Shown here piece by piece: positions 34,928 to 45,867 of a stretch of DNA of 64,000 bases. Numbering within the stretch: position 1 is the first letter of the stretch; the number at the start of each line of letters is the position of its first letter. A program made the translations under genes and the position numbers. The DNA comes from Lepidodermella squamata. Its lineage: Eukaryota; Gastrotricha. The stretch lies in the NCBI GenBank assembly GCA_047495785.1, contig JBLDXI010000006.1, positions 62,001-126,000 of the forward strand. Direction: 5' to 3'. The notes beneath the pieces were generated by a model. That model was given only the letters and a program-made list of their open reading frames with translations. It searched no databases and was not told where the DNA came from.

Positions 34928-35930
34928 TTTTTATCGCATGTTTGCATGTGCATGTCATTTTCAAGTCGAACACTTCGCAAACTGTTCGCTGAAGAAATAC
35001 GAAAATTGAAAATACGAATTACGAAGATGAGAGATCCAAAGATGAGAGTGAAAGATCCAAAGAAGATTGATTCGATTGATCCAAAGACGTTTGATTCGAA
35101 GAAGATTGATTTGAAGAATGAAAGATTTTCAAGACGATGAAATGATGCACCAAACTAATGCTGTTTTCTCTTTATAGGTTTCTTGACTACTTATTCAGAA
35201 AGTAAGTATTTGAAATTTAATTGATGCAGCCAGGCATGGTTGAAGCTTTGTCGATGCAGCCAGGGAAGTTTTTAACATCAGCGCTTGTGTACTAATGCTG
35301 GTTTTTTTATTTTAATCACGTGCAGTTGTAGAAATTAATTCTCGTTTTAGATGATATTATTTTACTTATTTTTTCTATAACGCTGAGGCGAATAATCTGG
35401 ATTTACTCATCGGATTCGGCGCATTGATTGCGGTTGCTTTGTGTTGCTTGGAGGGTGTAAATTTCTGGATCAGGCTGAGAAATTAGTATTCGGATTTATT
35501 TGGAGTGTATCAATTATATACATCCGAAACAAGCCCCAATATCGGTGCAACACAGTGGTTCGTTGTCTATTAATCTGACAGCGAGGCGATGTAACGTATT
35601 GCCGTTTTTTTAGAAACAAATTTCTGATTGTCTTGCACGAGAGCCAGTGGTACCCGCGAGAAAGGGCGATGAAACGCGCTGCTCAACCGATCTATTATGC
35701 CGGGCTTCACTCCGGATTTCACTGTTTCAACTGATCTCATTCATGGTAATCTGCCGTGATTACAATTTTCTGATTACAATTGTAACATTTTTCGTTCGCC
35801 TAGATCATCAAAGCCACGTTGGGCAACTGCTTGGTTACGGGACAACTGGAATTTTATGACCTATCGAACTTCTTCTCATTGATTTTAAGCTGTTATTTAC
35901 AATGAAAACAACGGAAGTGATCAAATAAAG
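34928..35930. other. Intergenic DNA with a purine-rich degenerate repeat
   Basis: About 35020-35130 contains repeated AAGATTGATTC/GATCCAAAGA units on the plus strand that read as charged Lys/Asp/Ile-rich sequence. No splice evidence ties it to a gene. The remainder shows nothing. Confidence 0.4.
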
Positions 35931-37486
35931 TTAATTTATTGATTCAAATTCGTCCTTATCTTCCTCGCTTGAATCATCGTCGCTTAAATCATTCACAATA
36001 TCAAAAATGACAGCTCGTTCGTCAAATCTATTGAGATCATTTCCAAGCACATCACGCCGAATCGGGTTTACAAAGCGACAAAATTGCAGAGGGTGACCAA
36101 GTTGTTGAAACAATGTAAATTTGTCAACAGCTTCAGTTTTGACAAAACACTTGAGATTTTCGAGAGATATTTGAGCATTCAGGCGGCCGCGTTCATGGTA
36201 CTCATCACTAGTCATCACTTGCCCGCATCCTGAATGAAAACTGCTGAAACAAGCTGGGTCTGATATTACAAATTGAGCTTTCGAAGGATTCGAGTTGGCA
36301 TTTTCAACCCGAGAATTTTCTTTTATTGCAAGCTTTCGAACAGGCACGCTCATCGTAGCATATTTTCCAACGGAATAAATAATTTTCAGTAGCAAGTTGT
36401 TAGCCACATCCAGAACAAGTAGAGAGATCGCTCCAAGTAACTTCACTACGTACTTGAAAAGAAAGCTCAAAATCAACAGCAGGAATAGTAAAGCTGTAAG
36501 GTACAAACTTTTGTGGCCACCGCTGGTGTATACGATAAGAAATCCGGCAATGCGCAAATATACACCCATCAAGCATGAAAATCTAGTGTTTTCAATCGGC
36601 TTCGAAAGATAGAATAATGTAAAACCCACGAATGCCGATAAGATCAGTGAAATGAACACAAAATTGACACAAATTTGTCGAATGTAAGCAGCTAATCGGT
36701 GCAAAGCTAGAGTTGAGCTTAAAATAGTTGCTATGAACGCTGATGGCTTATTATTTCTGTAGCTCGAAGAAAAAAATCTAACAGAGCAAAAAACGAAAGC
36801 GATTATCGACGCTAGTACGGCCAAGATGGAACCAGTTGAATAAAACAAGAAGGGCCTCTCCGCCAGGTAAGGTGAGAAAAATACTAGTGCTGAACCGATC
36901 AAAATGAAAGCTATAAAAGAGCGAGAGAAGGGCATGAATGTGTAGGAGATTTTGTATTTCGAATCAAAGAAGCAGACGGCAAATTGAACTCGGCGGTATG
37001 GGTCAACAGCAAACTTCGAGTTTCCCAACAAACGGTCGAACATTATTGATTTCGAATAGTCCAGGACTGTATCCATAACGTTCGAAATTGAGCGCGTGGC
37101 ATTTAAACAACTGACAGTAATAAATTCGTCAGTATCTTCTGCCACCGAGATCACGACTGGTTGGGGAGATACATGCGAAGAATCTAGGCGAATAAACTGA
37201 ACCTAAATGAGGAAGTTATTTCAAATTTAGACTCGAATAAAATCTTCAATAGATAACTAACTTGACCATGCTGCCAGAAATCCAACAGTTCGTCCTGTTT
37301 GACAGGATTGAAAACGAAAACGTCAATGCTGTTAATCCCTGGCTCGATGACGGCTGACAACGAATCGGAAGAGCCAATTTCATAGCGATTGATTGAAACA
37401 AGCCCTAGAACTGGTTCGCCAAGGCACGAGAGAAACAACAACAGCGACATGACTAGGAGCTGAGAACTGTGACTATAGGCTGACAT
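35931..37486 (-). CDS. Nuclear envelope integral membrane protein (NEMP1/TMEM194-like, 498 aa)
   Basis: Two exons, 37486-37262 and 37202-35931, are joined by a 59-bp intron (…CAA|GTTAGT … TTTAG|GTT), giving 498 aa. A signal peptide (MSAYSHSSQLLVMSLLLFLS) precedes a lumenal domain. The NEMP signature region follows: ISYTFMPFSRSFIAFILIGS and FFSPYLAERPFLFYSTGSIL, then more membrane helices to about residue 340. A nucleoplasmic C-terminal domain ends in a strongly acidic tail (DLSDDDSSEEDKDEFESIN). NEMP proteins reside in the inner nuclear membrane, bind Ran and emerin, stiffen the nuclear envelope and matter for fertility. Length and topology fit. The start codon lies inside the end of another frame (37473-37772). 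Confidence 0.8.
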
Positions 37487-37772
37487 CCAGGGTCTCCAAA
37501 TTGCGTACGGGTCGATAAATCGAATAAAAATTGCGTAAATTCGAGCGAATTCGTATTGCTTTCGATCGATAGAAGGCGCAAATGAACGACGCCAAAACTA
37601 TCACTCCGATAGCCAGTAGAATTGACACAACGACCCAGTAGTTGGGAGTTGGGAGTGATAACGGTAGTGACGAGTCAGATTTGACCGATGAAGTAGGGTG
37701 GATTTGCGCCTTTGGATTGCCCTTGTTGAACAGAAACCAGTTTTCAAACGAAAAATCCGGGGATGAATTCAT
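37473..37772 (-). CDS. Small single-pass membrane protein overlapping the NEMP start (99 aa)
   Basis: A 99-residue frame with one central membrane helix (WVVVSILLAIGVIVLASFI) flanked by a Ser/Pro-rich N-terminal part and a basic juxtamembrane tail. Its stop overlaps the NEMP start codon region by 14 bp on the same strand. The pair could be a two-cistron transcript resolved by trans-splicing, or the frame could be an alternative first exon or chance. The composition looks coding. No family is recognised. Confidence 0.4.
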   Translation of the reverse strand: MNSSPDFSFENWFLFNKGNPKAQIHPTSSVKSDSSLPLSLPTPNYWVVVSILLAIGVIVLASFICAFYRSKAIRIRSNLRNFYSIYRPVRNLETLDVSL

Positions 37773-38123
37773 TTGAAGCGATAAAATTAATTAAAAAGCC
37801 ATGGTAATGCATTCAAATCTAGATTCTAGAAAATTGATAAAAAATTGAGAAATTAGCCCATTGAAGAGAAATAAATTTAATCAAGTCACACGACAATGAC
37901 AAATATAATTTTGATAAATAATAAATAATTTTTTTTGAGGTCTGCAAAACAATAATAAACAAATGGCCACAATAAATTTCTTTGAGCTCTGTCCAAGAAT
38001 TATAAATTATTATCACTTCCGTTCTGTGAAGCTATCCTGATATTCGTGGAAAGCTGATTTTTATCGAACAAGCGTCGAAGTTCAGATCAGCGCCATCGGA
38101 TGCTTTGTGAGAGTTCATCATCA
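37773..38123. other. Intergenic AT-rich DNA
   Basis: No gene seen. Confidence 0.5.
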
Positions 38124-38904
38124 TCATTCGTCGTCGCCGAAGTGGTCATCGTCATCGTCATCATCGGCGTCTTCAACATCATTAACATTCGCCCCCAGCA
38201 TTAGATATTTCTGTCGAACGTCGGCTTTTCTCTTTTCAATCTCAGGCTTCTTCATTTTTGAAGGAATCTCGCCAATTTTGTCGAGATAGGGCAAAGGTAT
38301 AGCACCTACAAATCAAATTTAAATACATTTCGGAGACAGAAATATAAATGACCAAGCGCTGAATGAAATTCGATGAAAATAGGCAGACTCAGAATTAATT
38401 AGCCGAAAGATTTTAATCAAATAACCGATTTCTTGCTGTTCCAAATTTCGCAAAGTTCGCTTAATACCATGTTCCTATTGCTAGGATTTGTGCTCAAGAT
38501 CAAATTCGACCTTAACTACTAATTTGGGAGAAATTTCAACTCACCTTCTTTCACCCATTTGAACATGTCCTGCATTTTCTTGGAAGTGAGACGGAGTTCA
38601 CTAGCCACTTTAGGCGGATAGGCCATGGTTTTCTTATAGGTGAACTTCTTATTGGAATCCGTGGCGTCAAACGCTTCGTAAGGCGTTTTGTAGTCCCAAT
38701 CTTGCTTACCTTCGAGCAAGTTGTAATTATCGGTATACCTATAGCAGGAGAAGCGATTAAAAAGTCCACGTTGGCCTTTCGCGACAGGTAGATCGAATCT
38801 TTCTGTATAACTGGGCCCGTGTTTCGCGTTATGAAATTGACCGTGCTTCATTTCGCGAATGATGAAAGGCGGATCGCCGGCAATCGATGCACCCAAAATG
38901 GCGT
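38124..38904 (-). CDS. Conserved-looking protein with acidic C-terminus (5' exon missing)
   Basis: Two exons are joined by frame: 38904-38545 (acceptor TTTTTTAG) and 38305-38124 (acceptor TTTGTAG). The N-terminal exon with the start codon is not identified. The product is hydrophilic and rich in Lys, Tyr and Phe, with blocks such as KHGPSYTERFDLP, LPYLDKIGEIPSKMKK and RKADVRQKYLMLGA, and it ends in an Asp-rich run before HFGDDE. There is no signal peptide or membrane segment. It resembles a compact structural or mitochondrial/ciliary accessory protein, but I cannot name the family. Confidence 0.5.
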
Positions 38905-39139
38905 CTAAAAAAATACAATTTGAAAAATAATCGAAAAAATCCCGACGAATTTAGCAAACAACTATCTAAAAATTTTCATTGATCACGAATCTTTAAATCA
39001 AGGCGAGCGAGCGATCTAAGAACTAAGAGTCGACAATTCTATTCGATACAACGATGGATTCTACCTCCAGAAAGGATCTTTTTAGTTAAGTGAACACCTG
39101 AAGTAATCCGGGACAAATACAAGTAGTTATGCCCGTGAA

Positions 39140-39463
39140 GACGAGCAAGAATCAGCGGTGATCTATGTCCAGGCAAGATTGTTGCTAGCTATGGCTGCTG
39201 TTCTGTTGGCTACGGCATGATTGAACACCAGGTGAAAGAGTACGTAGGACGAGCAAGAATCAGCGGTGATCTATGTCCAGGCAAGATTGTTGCTAGCTAT
39301 GGCTGCTGTTCTGTTGGCTACGGCATGATTGGACACCAGGTGAAAGAGTACGTAGGACGAGCAAGAATCAGCGGTGATCTATGTCCAGGCAAGATTGTTG
39401 CTAGCTATGGCTGCTGTTCTGTTGGCTACGGCATGATTGGACACCAGGTGAAAGAGTACGAAG
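39140..39463 (+). repeat. 108-bp tandem repeat, three copies
   Basis: Units start at 39140, 39248 and 39356 and are virtually identical, so the array is young. The period is a multiple of three and preserves the reading frame (36 residues per unit). Confidence 0.9.
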
Positions 39464-39585
39464 TCCCTGTCACCGACGACGGCCTGTGCATCCTCGAGTA
39501 TGAATTGCAGCTGCAGACACGGCGATTACGCCACGGCTGTTATGTACGGACTAGTCATAACTTCCAGACTCGCCTTTTGGCATGA
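39141..39585 (+). CDS. DM9-type repeat protein fragment
   Basis: The plus-strand frame is open from about 39139 to 39585. The repeated unit contains YVGRARISGDLCPGKIVAS and a following GCCSV.YG...H.VKEYEV block, which fits the DM9 pattern (Y.gRA...G...PGK......GC..v.y.G.E....YEvL) of insect, mollusc and flatworm recognition proteins. DM9 proteins of oysters bind mannose. Here the first half of the domain is absent. An in-frame stop lies just before the first unit, and a weak acceptor (CCCGTGAAG) at 39140 may begin the exon. It could be an internal or terminal exon whose upstream part I cannot find, or a pseudogene. Confidence 0.45.
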
Positions 39586-40287
39586 AGAACAATGAAGCAC
39601 GAACGTGAAAGAAACGAATCAGATTCGCGGCAAAATTGCATTCTCAGTCGATTCAATCCGTGTTTTAATCGAAATTCTTATCTTTACCATCCTTATCCGG
39701 CTTCGATTTAGCCAACGAGGGTAAGAGAGGTAACCATTTCAGAAGAAGGAAGCGAATAGCCCAGCTGTTAAATTCGCCGGTCTCAACTCGGAAACGTGAA
39801 GTCAAAGCAATTTCGCTAGAATATCCCGAAAAATTAAGGCGGATTACGTGACAAACGGCCGCAAAAATTCTCGAATATTCGCCGATTTTCGAAAGTTGAA
39901 TAACTGATCGAATTTCATCGATAATTCCGATTTAAATTCCGAGTGCAGTTTTCCGATTTCCGAAAAGACGCTTTCATCAGATTAGAACAAGTTCAACATT
40001 TCAGACCGGAAATTAGAATGAACAATCGGTTCGGTTTCTGCCAAACGGTAGTCAGTGAAACGCATTCTTCTCTTTATTGCGAGGAAGTTGAGCAGGGGGT
40101 TCGGCGGCAGGGTTAATTTGCAAGCGACGCGCCTCCGGTGTTAATTAAGATGATGATAACAGCCTGGATAAACCTTTTACGCCCTAGGTCATCAGGTTCG
40201 AACAACTCACTCGGCGTCAGGAATGAATTGAGTTAAGGATTAATTCCGCTGTCAAGCTACTATTCAAGCTACTATGAACTTCTATGA
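39586..40287. other. Intergenic DNA
   Basis: No supported gene. Confidence 0.45.
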
Positions 40288-42573
40288 TCAACGATTCAAT
40301 TTCGAATAATTTCGATAATCCTTAATTATTGGCTTGAATTCAACAATAACTTCAAGTTCAGAATTACTTCTCCAGTCGGTTGGGAATGCCAAGGTGCGAA
40401 TTCGTCGCGCATTCCGTTCAACGGCGCTATGAATTGTGTCGCAGGGTTGCTGAGAATGTCCGACCTAAAGGCAGGTACAATAAAAGCAGGTTTTAATAGA
40501 ATAAGCACGATTCACTCATCTCTCCCGCACTTGAAATAGCCAGGTGCCACGTACAGGTGCTAACTATGTACTAATATTGGTGGCAAGTTGCGGATCATTT
40601 CCGGATCAGAACTCGGTTAATTTCCCAGCAAAAATATTGAATTAATCATCGGCCTCCTTTTTAAAGCAGGTCCAAACTTAAAAGTTCCCACAGAAAGCCC
40701 AGGACAACCTACCTAAATAAGTCAAAACCAAGTTGCACTATAATTGAAGGGGACCTTGATATTTTCTACTAAACATAACGTCACAAGAAAGTGCTTGCTT
40801 GCTTACCACAAAAAAGCGATGTTCAACTGTTCGCAAGGCTCTTCCAGATGCTTTGGCCTCTTGAATGGCCAAATACAGAAAATTCGGAAAATAAGAGTTC
40901 TTGTTTTGACCTAAAAAAATTCAGAAAGTGCAAAATCTCAACGAAAAATTAAGCTAGCTCCAACCTCCAGCGCTATCTGACCACAAGTAGACATGTTCGA
41001 CATCAGGACTCAAGGTCTCCGTTAAATACCTAAAAGGAAAGCAGAATAATTTTGCGCTCAAGCCATTAACACCTACTTTAGAATGCAAGTTCCAACTTCA
41101 GATACGCCTTTTTTCCTAGAAAAATATAAGCGCTTGATGAAATCTCGCTTAATTGTAATTCCAATTACCCTTCATACTCCTCGAATAAATAGTGAACGGC
41201 TTCGCGGGTTACCACATTTAAAACGGTAATATCCCGAGTCTGGAGCTTCGAGTGATACCTAAAAAACACAATGATTCAAGCATTTTGAGAATCGAACTAT
41301 TGAAACTTGCTTAAATTGACAGCAGGGAGTTTCGAGATTTTTCATGAAATCAAAATTGATGACAGCTATTTTGCCGCCACTATTCTTCGCTCTTTCCACA
41401 TCCTGAGCTAAAATCCTCCTAGCGCGATGCTTTCGCTTCATGTGCTTCTCCAGCAGCTTTTTCAGCCGTTCCTGGTTCGGCTTCGAGTCTGTTTTCGATA
41501 GGGATTCAAGGCGCGCGCAAAATTTGCATTTATCAACCTGTGCCAACAGAATGAGTTAAATAATTTACCCCATTTATAAATAATCAATTAAAGAAACCTT
41601 TGGTCTTTGGAAAGCGAGTTTCGGAAAACATCGTTTGAAGATCTGTTTGAAGGTCGTAAGTGAAACGGGCTGATGCACATGCGACTTGCTAGATGTCGGC
41701 GCAGTGCTAGCGAACTCTCTTTGCAGCTTTTCTTCCTGCTCAACGTATTCGCGATGAAGAGAAGCTAAAGAATGAAAGGAATCGATGTAGTCCTTGTCCG
41801 AAGAAGCTCTTTTGTAGTGCGATGGAAGCTTCTCAATGCTCATAATGAATGAAGTAGCGGAATCAAGACGTTCTTTAGAGATCTTCCCAACGCCTTTTTT
41901 CTTCCCGCGGCCATCCGGAGCAATAACAGCTCGAAACTTTGTTTGCTTATTCATCAAGGTGTAATTAATGACATCGAAGGAGATTTGCAGCGCATTTGTA
42001 AAAAAGTAACGGCAAACCTATAACCGAAAGCTTTAAATATAAAATGTAGGAATGATCACTATACCGACCGGCTCGTCATAGGGCCTGTTATGCATTGTCT
42101 TGTCCAAGGCAGCTTCTGATGGCAGTCGGTACCGGTAATAGCAACGCTGTTTACCGTTCTTCACTGTCATTTGCGAAGGAATTGACACAAAGCGAGCGAT
42201 GAATTGCCTGCGATCTTTGATGTCACCTGAACGCCAGAATTCCTTGCACAGCTTTTTGATTGCTTCGTCTGTGAACTTGGTGTAGCATTTTTCCGGACAC
42301 TTGCAAATAACACGCTTCCCAATCTTAGCCCGAACCATCTTGGCAGGCCGAATAATTGTGCCATCTCGCGATTTCTGAGCTCGCTTGAGGAACTGCTTTC
42401 CACTGTTTCTCAGCTTGAACTCGCGGTCTCTATTACGGGACTAGAAATGCAATAATGACAAGAGATACAAATTGCTGGAAATTCAAGCTTACCTTTCTCA
42501 CTCGTGGATCGACATGAGAGGGAAGCTTCGGTTTAGCCAATTCGCGTAAATGTCGTGGCAAAGACGGTGCCAT
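40288..42573 (-). CDS. Transposase-like protein of the DUF7869 type (511 aa, eight exons)
   Basis: Exons 42573-42493, 42440-42069, 42017-41598, 41537-41311, 41258-41169, 41029-40965, 40910-40807 and 40464-40288 sum to exactly 512 codons. Hallmarks in order: an R.RN.G..F motif (FKLRNSGKQFLKR), a cysteine cluster CKCPEKCYTKF with F.DEAIKKLCKEFW, VCRYFFTNALQI, VDKCKFC, then a DDE-like core. The core has an Asp in INFDFMKNLETP, LWSDSAGGQNKNSYFPNF, and GHSQQPCDTIHSAVERNAR. This architecture is that of a widespread animal and fungal group resembling a RNase-H-fold transposase. Intron 4 appears to use a GC-AG pair (GCAAGT). Many introns with an intact frame suggest a host-like or domesticated gene. 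No terminal repeats were seen around it. Confidence 0.65.
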
Positions 42574-42940
42574 ATCGACGCCTGCATTTAATAAATTTCC
42601 TACAAAATACAACAACACAAATTTATATTTATTGAACATTCGGCATTGAGATGTCGGTTATTGAGAAATACTTTCCATTAAGTTCCATGAGAATAATAAC
42701 AAGAGAGCGATAAATCTGTTCTTGAGCTAAAACAGGTTGGCATCCATGATGATTGAAAGGATCTATCGTTATCAGAGATCAGTTGATCAGAAAGCCAATG
42801 ATAAAAAAATTTATTATAAGAAACGAAAGGCAAGATTTTAAAGTGACTAAAACGCAAGCAAGACGACAGCCAAATTATTTTCAAAACAGGCAAGAGAAAC
42901 GTGATTGGCGGTGAAGGTAGCTGCTAGCTGCGAGACTGGA
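42574..42940. other. Intergenic DNA
   Basis: Spacer between two minus-strand genes; nothing recognised. Confidence 0.45.
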
Positions 42941-45021
42941 TTAAGCGCGCCTCTGTCTCGTCGATCTGATGGGAAAGTTGGCGAGGTCTTTGGCCAACTG
43001 ATCGGTCTGAGCATACTTCCGAGGATTATTCTCCTTATCGGTAAGAGCATAGACCATCAGATCGTTCTCCTGATTTACCTCGACCGGTGTAGGAGCAGTA
43101 GCGACCTTGCCTGACAAGAAAGCTGGCCATTTCAGCCATATTGGGCGGCGAAATAAAGCAGCCATGGCTTCCTCACGCTTGCAAGCCCAATATGCATACG
43201 CTAGAAGTACATAACGCACAATCAGCACAATTAGATGAGCGTCAAGGCCAGCATCGCTGATCGCCTCAGAGGATTGCGTAATGTACCATTCTATCGCTGC
43301 CATGGGGAAGAAGCTAGACGTGAGCAGGCAACGTTTGAAGGTAGCGGAAAAGAAAAACAGCGACCAATAAAACAACGTTTGGGTCTCAAAAAAATCCTCA
43401 GTGAAGACTGGAAACACTTGCGATAACGCGGATTTAACAGCCGCCGTTTCAAAAGAGCTCTCGAGGGCTTTTTGGGCCGATTGGTAAGACTGAAGTACGG
43501 ACTTTTTGAAGAGCAAGTCGACAAAAAAGTGTTGAGTGTACTCGCTTACAATCTAAATGAGAATTATAAAGCAAATAAGTACAATTTATCCGTCAGAATT
43601 TAATACACACTAACCGGGGTCCAGGGCGATTTCGTGTAGTTGAGGTAGCAGCAGACGGCGCTTGCATCGCTATAAGCTTCAAGGAGAGAGCTCAAAGCTT
43701 CATGATTTCCGCTAACCTTTGGCAGCAGCTTAGCTATAGTTGGTTTTAGTGGCAGTTTGTCATCGGCCTTGGCTTGGTAACAATTATACAGCATCGAGGC
43801 TAAATGGGTCCGGCTGTCTTCAGGCAAAGGCCATTTGCAGCCATCAGAGGCAGTGAAGGTCAGCCAAGCCTCGACACAAGCCTTGCCGGTGCCTTTGTAT
43901 TTTTTAAGGCGATCCATCGACCGAGAACCAGGCTCTTTGTCGCGAAAAGTGCAGCCCTTGAGTTTATCATCGACCTCCTCCGACTTGACACCATCAAACA
44001 CAGAGACGGATGACGGTTTCATTGATGGTAACTCGGCTATTTCATCATTATCATTATCCCCCGAGGGCTCAAGTCTTCCCGCTCCCGGCTCCGCCTTCTC
44101 AAACTTAGCGAGAACAGCATTGACAGTGGATAACACATCCTTGTTGTCTTTGTCATGCTTAAGAACAGCTGCCAGGGTTTCCAGCACATTGAGCGCGCTC
44201 TGAGTGTTTGTAGCAGCTGTGGTTGTCTTAGTCCTAGCTACAGAAGTTGACGATCTGGACGGGGATGGAGTGACGCTGGCTCCGACGACGATGGAAGACG
44301 GAATAGTCGTATCTGTTTTTACCAATGGTTCGGTAAACCAATTGGCGCGCTTGAACAGTTGCTTTGCATTTGGATGAAGAGCAAAGCAGCACAAATACTC
44401 GGACTCTCCGTACAACCAAGTGAATGTCGGAAATGAAACTTCGTCGACTTTCGCTGCGCAAGACTTTAGGGTATCCGCCTTAGGGCTGCAGGTCCCCTTG
44501 CTGTAGCAGTCGAACAAAGACAGTGCCCTGACAACGCGGAGCGAAGTTTCACCTGAGCAACCACAGATGCCGGCGGTGCTTTCCATTAACTTCAACTGTT
44601 CAGTAAGGCAGGACCTGAGGTTAGCGTCCTTCAGCTGAGCAACCTTTTCGTAGAAGCGATGGCCATGCGAATACAGCAACTGCCAATCGGTCGCAATGGA
44701 AGTGGCAGGTGCTGCAGTTGACGCCAACTTGGTCGGTTTGGTTGCTGATGCCGTGGCGGACTTGCTGCTGGTTGCTTGCGTAGAAGTCGACGGGGATAAC
44801 GTACTAACTGTCGTGTCAGCTGTAGCCGACCCATCGTCTTCGTTATCAGCTTCATCACGTCCATCATCGCCGTCAGGTTGACCGTTTTCCTGTTCTTGCG
44901 GCTTTTGATCTCGCTTTAGGCGGATATGACTGCGGAGCAAGATCGACTCAGGGACGGACTCTGAGGCGTCCTGTGCAATCAACCCAAAGATGAGCAGCAC
45001 GGCAAGCGGAATAACTTGCAT
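42941..45021 (-). CDS. Large secreted/membrane glycoprotein, two Cys-rich domains (672 aa)
   Basis: Two exons, 45021-43615 and 43552-42941, are joined by a 62-bp phase-0 intron (673 codons). The chosen start gives a signal peptide, MQVIPLAVLLIFGLIAQDAS. It is followed by a basic cleavage-like LKRDQK, an acidic segment and a Ser/Thr-rich stalk. A cysteine-rich helical domain comes next (LRSCLTEQ, CGCSGETS, SLFDCYSKGTC, EYLCCFA). A second, related one follows (LKGCTFRD, KACVEAWL, SMLYNCYQ, AVCCYLNY). The second exon adds probable membrane helices (LFYWSLFFFSATF, LIVLIVRYVLLAYAYW) and a basic tail. The two Cys domains look like an internal duplication. No known family is recognised. Confidence 0.6.
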
Positions 45022-45305
45022 ATCAATAAATTTAGCCGATAAATCTATAAAAGTGGAAAATAACGACACAAGTATCAATTGTTTTATGCCTGCAAGATAT
45101 AATGTTGCTGGCCAGGCTTCTTAAGACTTGTAAAGTGAGGGAGCGAGATAGCAAGCATCTGCCGACTGCTTAGCTAGTAAATGATTGAGGGATACTTCTG
45201 ATCCATCTACTGTAATGAAAGCATCCAGCAGTTGGCCATGATGTCAATGCGCTACTACGATAGTTTCCCATCGTCGGGGCAATGTTTGCTTGGCATCCCA
45301 ACTTT
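45022..45305. other. Intergenic DNA
   Basis: No gene seen; upstream region of the 42941-45021 gene. Confidence 0.4.
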
Positions 45306-45604
45306 CTAATAATAATAATAATTTCGTTTTCAAAGCGAACTTCAAGGACCAGAAGGGCATGCCACTTGCTCTAACGCTAGGTCTTAACGTAAGTGAGAGA
45401 TATGAACATCGTAAGACTGAGTTTGACTGGTGCAGTCTAGCTGACACTCCCAGGTTCCCAATTTACTATTTTGTAACGCCATTGATTGGTAACACCACCG
45501 ATGGAGACTCGATCCTGGTTCCATCACTAGGACTTGAACCCAGTCCCGAGCGATATCCCCTCAGATACACAGTTGCTCATCGACCCAACTAAGCCACCGT
45601 GCCT
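45306..45604 (-). mobile_element. tRNA-derived SINE (about 300 bp)
   Basis: On the minus strand the head carries an RNA polymerase III A box, TGGCTTAGTTGG (45585-45596), and a B box, GGTTCAAGTCC (45530-45540), about 45 bp apart, as in tRNA promoters. A tRNA-unrelated body follows, and the element ends in a short (ATT)n tail (about 45307-45323). A true tRNA is excluded because the acceptor stem does not pair. Confidence 0.7.
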
Positions 45605-45867
45605 CTTATTCTACCTACTCATCTCTGGCACGAGTATTGAACTCCCAACTTGTAGGTATGGAATTGATTGTTATGGGAATTGGTTTCATTGTCATCGATT
45701 TCTGGCTAATTCAGCTGCAATTGCCAAGTGCCAAATGCTGCTATAAAACCAGACTGCAATAACGATAACTGTAAAAATTTGCATGTTTGCATATTCTCGC
45801 CTCATCTGGGACGCCATCTTGGATTTTGCCTCTTTTTTGTTCCCTGTGAAGGTTAAAAGCCAGGAAA

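Noticed and set aside
45530-45600. Possible tRNA gene on the minus strand
   Set aside because: A and B boxes are present but no cloverleaf closes and the sequence continues into a SINE body and ATT tail.
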